Assembly: GCA_904394705.1 (NCBI GenBank)
Contig: CAJFNJ010000025.1
Location: forward strand, 1-14,574
From: Avimicrobium caecorum
Lineage (GTDB): Bacteria > Bacillota > Clostridia > Oscillospirales > Ruminococcaceae
Direction of reading: 5' to 3'
Length of the DNA: 14,574 bases
Within the stretch, counting starts at the first letter, position 1; each line of letters begins with the position of its first letter. Shown here one piece after another: positions 6,986-12,645 of this stretch. The position numbers and the translations under genes were made by a program. The notes under the pieces were generated by a model. The model was not told where the DNA came from, searched no databases, and saw only the letters and a list, made by a program, of their open reading frames with translations.

Positions 6986-8375
6986 GGCGGACACCTCCAT
7001 ACAGCACCGGGTCACGCAGGGCCGGATATTTGGTCAGGGACCGCATCATGGAATGGGCGATCCAGTTGCAGGAAATATAGTTTGCGGCGATGCCAGCCAG
7101 CACAGCATATAAGAAGGAGTGCAGCGACTGGACAGCCACAGTCTGCTGTCCCCGGAGCAGACCAGCCAGGGTCTGGGCAGGGGTCAGCCAGGTGAGATCG
7201 GTGACAAATCCGCTCACCGCAGTCAGGAGCAGGATCAGCAGAAAGACCAGGGTGGTATGTCCGTCAAACAGGGTGGAATAGGTGCGCTTGAATCCGTGAT
7301 TGACTGCGTAGTCCAGATTCCTGCCGCCCAGGAGTTCCGCCTTGATGTGCTCGGCGGTGTTGACGCTGGTATTGACGCCGAAGCCCATGGTGAGCAGGAT
7401 GCCGAACAGTCCCGATACGGTGAGCTGAACCGGCTGCACCAGCGGCACAAGACCGGTGAAAGCAGCCAGGGTGAGTTCCAGCTGAATGACCAGAGCTGCC
7501 AGACCCACAGCGCCGGGCAGACGGTAGAGGGCGAGCATGAGCACAGCCAGCAGGATCAGCCCCAGACCGGCAGACCGGCAGAGGGTGGTGAGCATCTGGC
7601 TGCCCTGGGCCGGGGAGATGACTGAGAAGTCCTCAGCGGTGAGGGACAGGGGCAGGGAACGGGCGTTGATTTCCGCAGCCAGACGGATAGCGGAATCAGC
7701 GGTGAATTCCCCGGTGATGACCGGCTCCACCGGTTCATTGCGGGTGTAGATCACCGAGATGAGCTGGTTGTCCATCCAGACGGAGATATTGCGTCCGGCC
7801 TCAGCCAGCCGGGCAGCGGCGGCATCAAATTTGCTCTGACCGTCCTCAGTCAGGGAGAGCTGCACGGAAATGGTGTTGGTATCCCGGTCGCCGGAGGCCT
7901 GTGCGGAGACAATATCCTTTTCCTCCAGCAGGATTTCGCCGGTGGGACGGCCCTGTTCATCCGAGGCGATGCCGTCCCGGACAGTCAGGGCATTGCGGGA
8001 GGTGAGAACTGAAACGATCTCAGGGTAGTCGGACTGGGAAACGCCGGGCTGATTGGGGAAGCGCACCAGCAGGCGGTTCTCCTCCGAATCCACTGTGACT
8101 TCCGCGTTCTGGATGCCGAGGTAGTCCAGCCGTTTCATCAGGACTTCCCGGGCATTGTCCAGGAGCTGCTGTTCCGCAGGAAGACCGGATTCGGGCTGCA
8201 GGGCCAGTTCCAGACCGCCGGTGAGATCACTGCCCAGATTGAGGTCATCCACGCCGCGGACAATGGTCCGGACTGTGTCGCCGTACTGGAAACGCAGTCC
8301 GTTCACAGTCAGAAGCCCGAACAGGAGCATTGCTCCGGCCCAGATGAAGATCCATGCTTTTTCCAGCTTTTTCAT
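6978..8375 (-). CDS. secD: Protein translocase subunit SecD (divergent)
   Basis: The 465-residue protein starts with a membrane helix, then a P1 domain with LNLGSDLTGGLELAL (residues 45-59), close to the classic LGLDLxGG signature, and five C-terminal helices. It is of normal size for short Gram-positive SecD. The usual GMAVDANV motif is GFGVNTSV here, with N335 where the functionally important aspartate is expected, and the later DANxTT motif is shortened to DGHTT (371-375). SecF downstream keeps its aspartate. GGGAGG lies five bases before the ATG. The gene begins a two-gene unit with a near-consensus promoter about 80 bases upstream. The product probably assists SecYEG export; whether the altered proton-relay site matters is open. 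Confidence 0.88.
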   Translation of the reverse strand: MKKLEKAWIFIWAGAMLLFGLLTVNGLRFQYGDTVRTIVRGVDDLNLGSDLTGGLELALQPESGLPAEQQLLDNAREVLMKRLDYLGIQNAEVTVDSEENRLLVRFPNQPGVSQSDYPEIVSVLTSRNALTVRDGIASDEQGRPTGEILLEEKDIVSAQASGDRDTNTISVQLSLTEDGQSKFDAAAARLAEAGRNISVWMDNQLISVIYTRNEPVEPVITGEFTADSAIRLAAEINARSLPLSLTAEDFSVISPAQGSQMLTTLCRSAGLGLILLAVLMLALYRLPGAVGLAALVIQLELTLAAFTGLVPLVQPVQLTVSGLFGILLTMGFGVNTSVNTAEHIKAELLGGRNLDYAVNHGFKRTYSTLFDGHTTLVFLLILLLTAVSGFVTDLTWLTPAQTLAGLLRGQQTVAVQSLHSFLYAVLAGIAANYISCNWIAHSMMRSLTKYPALRDPVLYGGVRHD

Positions 8376-8452
8376 GCCTGCCTCCCAACTGCCGCAAAAC
8401 CGGATCTGCCGGTATAAAAACAGGCAGGACCCGGTGCGGTGATTCTGTGAAC

Positions 8453-8481
8453 ATTATATTGTAACCATACCAAAAAGTCAA
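8453..8481 (-). promoter_or_regulatory. Strong sigma-A type promoter of secDF
   Basis: On the minus strand TTGACT (8476-8481) and TATAAT (8453-8458) are separated by exactly 17 bases. The predicted leader is about 70 nt. This is one of the best promoter matches in the window. Confidence 0.8.
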
Positions 8482-8508
8482 TCGAACAGCCAGCTGCCAT
8501 CCGGGCAG

Positions 8509-8537
8509 AAAAAAGCGTCTGCCATACCGGCAGACGC
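8509..8537 (-). terminator. Intrinsic terminator of the FakA-like domain gene
   Basis: A perfect nine-pair stem GCGTCTGCC/GGCAGACGC with a five-base loop is followed by six T on the minus strand, 22 bases after the stop codon. Confidence 0.9.
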
Positions 8538-8558
8538 AGGAATTTCCCCATAAAAGGA

Positions 8559-8810
8559 TCAGCCATGCAGACCATCGGACTGCAGCTGCATATTTTCCAG
8601 AACGATGTCATGGATCTCACCCAGGGAAGCACAGTATTCCAGTACCAGCCAGGGCTCATTGGTATGATAGTGGATCTTGATGAGATCCTCATCGCCTACC
8701 ACCAGCAGGCAGTCGCCCTTGAAATGCTCCACAAAATAATCGTAAATAGCATCTTCATCCAGACCGGTGCCTTCAATGAGCAGCTGGGTATCAAATTTGT
8801 ATTCGATCAT
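8559..8810 (-). CDS. Small free-standing FakA/YloV-type domain protein
   Basis: The 83-residue protein matches, by eye, the part of the fatty acid kinase subunit FakA (YloV; related to dihydroxyacetone kinase) that follows the DhaL-like kinase domain. It has GDCLLVVGDEDLIKIHYHTN, then a VLEYC segment and an NMQLQ end. The HxHTN element (residues 47-51) is the clearest mark. The nucleotide-binding kinase domain is absent, so it cannot be a complete kinase. GGAGG lies seven bases before the ATG, and it has its own promoter and terminator, so it is an independent gene rather than a fragment. It may be a scaffold or regulator of the full FakA/FakB lipid kinase, but this is inference. No kinase partner lies in the window. 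Confidence 0.75.
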   Translation of the reverse strand: MIEYKFDTQLLIEGTGLDEDAIYDYFVEHFKGDCLLVVGDEDLIKIHYHTNEPWLVLEYCASLGEIHDIVLENMQLQSDGLHG

Positions 8811-8847
8811 GGCAATACCTCCTTATTATAGAATGTACAGTGTCTTC

Positions 8848-8876
8848 AGTATAGCATAACCGGGCATGGAAATCCA
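8848..8876 (-). promoter_or_regulatory. Extended -10 promoter of the FakA-like gene
   Basis: The minus strand carries TGC directly before TATACT (8848-8853), an extended -10 element. The -35 region is weak (GGATTT near 8871). It lies 38 bases before the start codon. Confidence 0.5.
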
Positions 8877-8888
8877 TTCCCCCGGCAT

Positions 8889-8925
8889 AAAAAACAGACG
8901 GCCCCCGGAAACCGGGAACCGTCTG
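8889..8925 (-). terminator. Intrinsic terminator of the dehydrogenase gene
   Basis: A long GC-rich hairpin from CAGACGG (8895) to CCGTCTG (ending 8925) has inner pairs CCCGG/CCGGG around an AAA loop and six T after it on the minus strand. It lies 12 bases past the stop codon. Confidence 0.85.
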
Positions 8926-8937
8926 GCTATGGGGATC

Positions 8938-9885
8938 TTACAGAATGATGTTGGTCTGGTGACCGTCCATCCACTGGGCAATGTTGTCAAAAACAATCTT
9001 GCAGCGGGCTTCCATCGACTCAGCCGAAGCAAAGGCCACATGGGGAGTTACGATGGTGTTCTTGCTGTGCAGCAGCGGGTGAGCGGGGTCCAGCGGAGGC
9101 TCGGTCTCAAAGACGTCAATGCCTGCGCCGCCGAGATAGCCGTTGTTGAGAGCATCTGCCAGGGCCTGGGAATCCACCACAGGGCCACGGGCCGCGTTGA
9201 TAAGCAGAGCGCCGGGCTTCATCTTGGCGATGGTGTCCTTGTTGATCATGCTGCGGGAGTCCTCATTGAGGGGGCAGTGCAGCGATACGATGTCCGAACG
9301 GGAGAGCAGTTCTTCCAGGGAGACGAACTCGATGTAATCGGGCTCATTGCCGCGGACATGGCGCTTGTTGCCGAGGATCTTGCAGCCGAAGGCATGGCAG
9401 AGCTCAGCGGTACGGGTACCGATGGCGCCGACACCGACAATGCCGACGGTCTTGCCCATGAGCTCCACACCTACCAGGCCATCCTTGGTCTGACCGGCAC
9501 GGCAGCGGGCTTCCACCTGGGGCACATTGCGCAGCAGAGCCAGCATCATGCAGAGGACGAGTTCCGACACAGCCTCATTGGAATAACCGGCGGCATTGGA
9601 AACCTTGACGCCCTTGGCCTTGGCAGCTTCCAGGTCCACATGATCCACACCGGTGAAGGCCACATCAATATACTTGAGGTTGGGGCAGGCGGAGATCACC
9701 TCCCCGGACAGGGGCATATTGGCGATCATAATGATATCGGCGTCCTTGGCACGCTCGATCTGTACCTTGGGATCGGTGTCCTTGGGATAGGCCTTGAAGG
9801 TGTGACCAGCATCGATCAGCGGCTTGGCACAGGCGTTCAGGACTTCATCCGGCACGCCCAGCGATTCGAGAAGTACAATATTCAT
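8938..9885 (-). CDS. D-isomer-specific 2-hydroxyacid dehydrogenase
   Basis: The 315-residue protein has the family's two-domain order: an N-terminal substrate domain, a Rossmann domain with GVGAIG (151-156), and the catalytic triad R233 (NAARG), E262 (FETEPP) and H282 (TPHVAF). Such cytoplasmic enzymes reduce 2-keto acids to D-2-hydroxy acids or the reverse, with NAD(P)H; length is typical. The exact substrate (glyoxylate, hydroxypyruvate, a branched keto acid or another) cannot be called. The second-strand end reads LGNKRH, without the usual acidic residue that selects NAD, so NADP use is possible. The ribosome binding site AAGGAGG is about 13 bases from the ATG, longer than usual, but no alternative start exists. 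It has its own promoter and terminator. Confidence 0.92.
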   Translation of the reverse strand: MNIVLLESLGVPDEVLNACAKPLIDAGHTFKAYPKDTDPKVQIERAKDADIIMIANMPLSGEVISACPNLKYIDVAFTGVDHVDLEAAKAKGVKVSNAAGYSNEAVSELVLCMMLALLRNVPQVEARCRAGQTKDGLVGVELMGKTVGIVGVGAIGTRTAELCHAFGCKILGNKRHVRGNEPDYIEFVSLEELLSRSDIVSLHCPLNEDSRSMINKDTIAKMKPGALLINAARGPVVDSQALADALNNGYLGGAGIDVFETEPPLDPAHPLLHSKNTIVTPHVAFASAESMEARCKIVFDNIAQWMDGHQTNIIL

Positions 9886-9930
9886 GGCGGTTTGACATCC
9901 TCCTTGGAAAAATTTTGAGGTTCTGAGCTA

Positions 9931-9958
9931 ATTATAACACAGCCACCCCCGCCGTCAA
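9931..9958 (-). promoter_or_regulatory. Sigma-A type promoter of the dehydrogenase
   Basis: On the minus strand TTGACG (9953-9958) and TATAAT (9931-9936) are 16 bases apart, about 45 bases before the start codon. Confidence 0.75.
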
Positions 9959-9969
9959 GGGTGCAGCAG

Positions 9970-10000
9970 CCGGATCTGTGCCGTATCCGGACGGTTTTTT
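9970..10000 (+). terminator. Terminator-like hairpin facing the ABC-F gene
   Basis: CCGGAT/ATCCGG (9970-9975 with 9985-9990) is followed four bases later by six T, on the plus strand only. Since the neighbouring genes run on the minus strand, it cannot stop them by the U-run mechanism. It may block antisense transcription or protect the 3' end of the ABC-F message. No clear minus-strand terminator follows the ABC-F stop. Confidence 0.4.
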
Positions 10001-10011
10001 GTATTGCGGAA

Positions 10012-11484
10012 TCAGGGCAGAAGCTCGATGCGGCTGGTGGCGATCCGTTCCTGGAATGCCCGGTCGTGTTCAATCAGGATCATGGTGGGGCAGCACTCCA
10101 GAATCAGATTTTCGATCTGCATACGGGAATAGAGGTCGATATAGTTGAGCGGCTCGTCCCATAGATAGAGATGGGCTTGCTCGCAGAGGCTTCTGGCGAG
10201 AAGCACCTTCTTCTTCTGACCGGCAGAGAGGGACTCCAGCGGCTTATCAAACTGGACCCGTTCAAAGTCCAGTTTGCGCAGCAGGGTGAGGAACCGGGTC
10301 AGATCCAGCTGGTGCTGTCGGGCAAAGTCCGAAAGACTGCCGGAGAGGTGCCCGGTATCCTGGGGCAGGCAGGAGAGAATCAGGCCGGAGCGCAGGGTGA
10401 CAGTGCCGGTGTGGGCCAGGGGTTCACCCGCAAGCAGCCGGAGCAGGCTGCTCTTTCCGCTGCCGTTGGGACCGGTGAGCAGCAGACGGTCGCCCTGTTG
10501 GATCTCAAAGCGCACCGGTTCACACACTGGTCTGCCATCGTAGCAGACTGCGGCGTCCTGAACGGTGAGCAGAGTGCGGCTGTGGTAGGTCAGGGGCTGG
10601 ATCAGCAGTTTTTCGGCGGTCTCCCGGTTCCGGAGCAGGGCAGACTTTTCCTCAATGGCATCCTGACGCCGGGCTTCAATGGCTTTGGAGCGCTTCATCA
10701 TCTTGGCAGCTTTATGCCCGATAAAGCCTCGGTCCACCGGCCCGCTGCCGAACTTGGCGGATTCCGCCCGGTCCGACCAGTCCGAGGCTCTGCGTGCGGA
10801 GTCCCGGAGCCGCCGGATCTCCTTCTGAAGCCGCTGGGACTGTTCCTCTTCGGACTGCTGGCGGCGCTGGAAGTTTTCCAGCCAATCGGAAAAACGACCG
10901 GCCTGTACCTCCACGCCGGAACGGTTCAGGGAGAGAATATGGTCGGTGCAGCTGTCCAGAAATGCACGGTCGTGTGAGATGAGAATATAGCCTTTCTGGC
11001 GCTGCAGCCAGCGGCTGAGAATTTCCCGTCCATGGGTATCCAGATGGTTGGTGGGCTCATCGATCAGCGGGAAGCAGCCCTCCCGGAGGAAGAGTGCTGC
11101 CAGCAGAACCTTGGTCTGTTCGCCGCCCGAGAGAGTGCGGAAGGGCTGCCAGAGCAGGTCAGGGGAGAGCTCCAGCTGCGCAAATTCCCGCAGAAACTGC
11201 CACTGGGCTGCCTCTGGAGCAATCTCCTCCAGGACATCAGCGGTGAGCTGTTCCGGGTCTGGAACCGGACAGGGGAAGTATCCGAAGGACACCGAGGACT
11301 GGATTGATCCGGTATATTCGTATTCTCCCTGCAGCAGACGGAGCAGGGTAGTCTTACCCCGGCCATTGCGTCCGGTGAAGCCCAGCTTCCAGTCAGTGTC
11401 AATCTGAAAGCTGCAGTTTTCAAAAATATTGTGATAGCTGCCCGGATAGGCAAAGGTCAGGTTTTCCACTTTGATCATGGACAT
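10012..11484 (-). CDS. Lsa-like ABC-F ribosome-protection protein
   Basis: The 490-residue protein has two complete ATPase domains and no membrane segments. Domain 1 has Walker A GRNGRGKTT (38-46), signature LSGGEQ (118-123), Walker B with DEPTNHLD and H171. Domain 2 has GPNGSGKSS (338-346), LSAGQ (419-423), WDEPLNYID (442-450) and H473. The charged linker (about 200-300) is the segment that in family members reaches the ribosomal peptidyl transferase centre. The start, with NIFENCSFQIDTDWKLGFTG near residues 19-38, and the LWDEPLNYID motif resemble the Lsa group, which protects ribosomes from lincosamides, pleuromutilins and streptogramin A. The start at 11484 has GGAGG 12 bases upstream; the frame extends to 11649 across a terminator and is rejected. 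Its leader has attenuator architecture. Resistance is inferred; a housekeeping ABC-F is possible. Confidence 0.88.
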   Translation of the reverse strand: MSMIKVENLTFAYPGSYHNIFENCSFQIDTDWKLGFTGRNGRGKTTLLRLLQGEYEYTGSIQSSVSFGYFPCPVPDPEQLTADVLEEIAPEAAQWQFLREFAQLELSPDLLWQPFRTLSGGEQTKVLLAALFLREGCFPLIDEPTNHLDTHGREILSRWLQRQKGYILISHDRAFLDSCTDHILSLNRSGVEVQAGRFSDWLENFQRRQQSEEEQSQRLQKEIRRLRDSARRASDWSDRAESAKFGSGPVDRGFIGHKAAKMMKRSKAIEARRQDAIEEKSALLRNRETAEKLLIQPLTYHSRTLLTVQDAAVCYDGRPVCEPVRFEIQQGDRLLLTGPNGSGKSSLLRLLAGEPLAHTGTVTLRSGLILSCLPQDTGHLSGSLSDFARQHQLDLTRFLTLLRKLDFERVQFDKPLESLSAGQKKKVLLARSLCEQAHLYLWDEPLNYIDLYSRMQIENLILECCPTMILIEHDRAFQERIATSRIELLP

Positions 11485-11503
11485 AGAGGAATGGCACCTC
11501 CGA

Positions 11504-11665
11504 TCATAAAGGGGCCAGCCGCGCAAAAAAGCCGCAGGAACAACGATCCCTGCGGCTCGGCAAAAGGCGCTTTGTCCCCCGGTCAGGGCAGTACAAAGGC
11601 AGAAAGGTACGGATCGTTTTTCCAGCAGAGCGCGGCAGTGCCCGGGCATTGCCGCTTGTTTTCAT
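11504..11665 (-). CDS. Possible second leader ORF across the attenuator
   Basis: An ATG directly follows the stop of the MRFSRK leader peptide (TAAATG), opening a 53-codon frame that crosses the antiterminator, the terminator and ends with TGA two bases before the GGAGG of the ABC-F gene. It has no ribosome binding site of its own, so it could be translated only by re-initiation. The protein sequence is Arg/Cys-rich and resembles nothing I know. It may be chance or a second sensor of translation; low confidence as a protein product. Confidence 0.25.
   Translation of the reverse strand: MKTSGNARALPRSAGKTIRTFLPLYCPDRGTKRLLPSRRDRCSCGFFARLAPL
11525..11557 (-). terminator. Leader (attenuator) terminator of the ABC-F gene
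   Basis: On the minus strand AGCCGCAGG, a ten-base loop and CCTGCGGCT form a perfect nine-pair stem followed by six T. It ends about 40 bases before the ABC-F start codon, downstream of the leader promoter, so by default it should cut the message before the gene. Confidence 0.85.
11532..11628 (-). promoter_or_regulatory. Antiterminator pairing of the ABC-F leader
   Basis: In minus-strand RNA CTGCTGGAAAAACGATCC (11611-11628) can pair with GGATCGTTGTTCCTGCGG (11532-11549): 15 Watson-Crick pairs, one G-U and two mismatches. The second segment contains the terminator loop and most of its 3' strand, so the two structures exclude each other. The intervening RNA has a small CTTTGT/ACAAAG hairpin. 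A further hairpin, GCGGCA/TGCCGC (11632-11637 with 11650-11655), lies between the leader peptide and the antiterminator arm. This is the layout of ribosome-mediated attenuation. Confidence 0.65.
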
Positions 11666-11686
11666 TTACTTGCGGGAAAAACGCAT
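11666..11686 (-). CDS. Leader peptide MRFSRK of the ABC-F gene
   Basis: Six codons and TAA, with GAGGTG (11695-11700) eight bases upstream as ribosome binding site. It lies at the very 5' end of the predicted transcript, ahead of the antiterminator and terminator. Short leader peptides of this kind, on which drug-bound ribosomes pause, control several resistance genes, including ABC-F genes. The link to drug sensing is inference. Confidence 0.5.
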   Translation of the reverse strand: MRFSRK

Positions 11687-11707
11687 GTCAGACGCACCTC
11701 TTTTTCT

Positions 11708-11736
11708 ATTATAGTATGAATCTGTTTCCGGATTGA
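11708..11736 (-). promoter_or_regulatory. Probable promoter of the ABC-F leader
   Basis: A perfect TATAAT (11708-11713) lies on the minus strand, but the -35 region is poor (TCAATC at 11731-11736). It overlaps a small hairpin CCGGAT/ATCCGG (11728-11746), which lacks a U run. Transcription would start near 11701, placing the leader peptide ribosome binding site almost at the 5' end. Read-through from the upstream 71-residue gene is an alternative source. Confidence 0.45.
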
Positions 11737-11750
11737 TATGATCCGGAGTC

Positions 11751-11966
11751 TTACTCAGGTTTCTCGAGAATCACAAAGGATACAAGGGTTTCCTTGTGAA
11801 GGTAGTTTTCCAGCTTGGGGTCTACATCCACAGTCTGTGTATTCATCTGGGAAACGACCCAACCCTCCTCCAGGAGCTTGTTGATCCGCTTGAGATATAT
11901 GTTCTCGTTGATGTCATTCTGCTCTGTAAGGTCACGGCTGTTGCTGATATAAACGACCTTCTGCAT
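11751..11966 (-). CDS. Small protein of unknown function, 71 residues
   Basis: The protein is soluble, acidic and has no signal peptide or membrane segment. It reads as strand-helix-strand: VVYIS at residues 4-8, a helix with YLKRINKLLEEGWVVSQMN (24-42), and a final strand LVSFVILE (61-68). The helix followed by EGW and a beta strand recalls the small DUF4177-like fold, but I do not claim membership. AAAGGGTG lies about eight bases before the ATG and a good promoter further upstream, so it is a real gene. It ends just before the ABC-F leader and has no clear U-tract terminator, so part of its transcripts may enter that leader. A functional link to the ABC-F protein is not shown. Confidence 0.7.
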   Translation of the reverse strand: MQKVVYISNSRDLTEQNDINENIYLKRINKLLEEGWVVSQMNTQTVDVDPKLENYLHKETLVSFVILEKPE

Positions 11967-11999
11967 CGGGCGTCACCCTTTCGGTTCAGATTTACATTC

Positions 12000-12028
12000 A
12001 TTGTATCACAGTACCCGGGCAATGGCAA
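12000..12028 (-). promoter_or_regulatory. Sigma-A type promoter of the 71-residue gene
   Basis: On the minus strand TTGCCA (12023-12028) and TACAAT (12000-12005) are exactly 17 bases apart, about 35 bases before the start codon. Confidence 0.7.
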
Positions 12029-12173
12029 TCTTTACTTCTTCACAGCTCACTTCAGATCGGCTGGGACGTAGGCGCAAAAAAGACCTGGAGTGCAATTTGG
12101 AGTTTGGCAATGAAATCAGACCGGCTATGGTCATCGCTCCCGATATAAAATCCATACTCCGCAGGGGCACACC

Positions 12174-12271
12174 TTACTTCTTCACGATTCACTATTACCT
12201 ATTCACTTCCAAAAATCCCGGGCAGGCAGTACAAGTTAGTGAAAAGTGAAGAGTGAACAGTGAATAAGTAA
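12174..12271 (+). repeat. Imperfect TTCAC-rich inverted repeat
   Basis: Arm 12174-12210 (TTACTTCTTCACGATTCAC and onwards) and the reverse complement of arm 12236-12271 (TTACTTATTCACTGTTCAC and onwards) align well over about 35 bases, around a 25-base centre. Further TTCAC words occur near 12040. The rest of 12029-12173 shows no supported gene. Confidence 0.55.
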
Positions 12272-12303
12272 AAATCCCGAACGCTGCTGCATTCGGGATT
12301 TTT
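12270..12303 (+). terminator. Bidirectional intrinsic terminator in the gene-free region
   Basis: A perfect 12-pair stem AAAAATCCCGAA/TTCGGGATTTTT (12270-12281 with 12292-12303) works as A-run/T-run in either direction. The word AAAAATCCCG also occurs at 12211-12220. Neither neighbour gene ends here, so it probably belongs to the repeat or structured element region. Confidence 0.6.
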
Positions 12304-12347
12304 GGGAGGGGTGGTCTGTTTAGATTGGAAAGGGCGTGCCTAACAAC

Positions 12348-12428
12348 CCGCAAAAGGTTGGTAGCGCCGCGGAGGCGTCGCGAGGGCGCTTGCAACCGAG
12401 CAGCCGAAGCAAGCGTGACCTTTTGCGG
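12348..12428 (+). repeat. Structured palindromic element between two terminators
   Basis: Perfect 11-base arms CCGCAAAAGGT and ACCTTTTGCGG (12348-12358, 12418-12428) enclose a GC-rich core. Inside it CGCTTGC (12387-12393) pairs with GCAAGCG (12409-12415), and GGTTG/CAACC and GCGCC/GGCGC are competing pairings. Intrinsic terminators flank the element on both sides. It may be a small structured RNA or a non-autonomous repeat; strand is unknown. Confidence 0.45.
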
Positions 12429-12456
12429 AAGAGGAGGAATGACGAAGCGGTATGAG

Positions 12457-12484
12457 AAAAGCCCGGTCTTTGGCCGGGCTTTTT
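12457..12484 (+). terminator. Bidirectional intrinsic terminator after the palindromic element
   Basis: Stem AAAAGCCCGG/CCGGGCTTTT (12457-12466 with 12474-12483) with a seven-base loop and T runs on both strands. On the plus strand it would end a transcript of the palindromic element; on the minus strand it could stop transcripts arriving from the AT-rich gene. The stretch 12485-12645 is increasingly AT-rich with no gene. Confidence 0.7.
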
Positions 12485-12645
12485 GAATGGAGCGCAGTCC
12501 ATTCCGACGTGGAACATCGCAACACTATAGATGCCAGTGTTTCTTATTGAAAATGAAAGTTTCATGTGTCAATAAAAATAATAAAAACGGACTTTGTTTA
12601 ATACCGTACAGTGTCAAAGTGCTCATCCTCAAACAATTTTGGATA

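Noticed and set aside
11485..11649. N-terminal extension of the ABC-F protein from an ATG at 11649
   Set aside because: It has no ribosome binding site, would cross an intrinsic terminator, and adds 55 residues not found in the family, whereas 11484 gives the normal Lsa-type N-terminus.
12174..12484. CRISPR array or insertion sequence ends
   Set aside because: The repeats are imperfect, inverted and not regularly spaced with unique spacers, and no transposase or cas gene is present.
12320..12565. Minus-strand frame of 81 codons
   Set aside because: It covers the palindromic element and a terminator, and has Arg/Ser/Pro-rich composition without a ribosome binding site; such frames are usual by-products of structured repeats.
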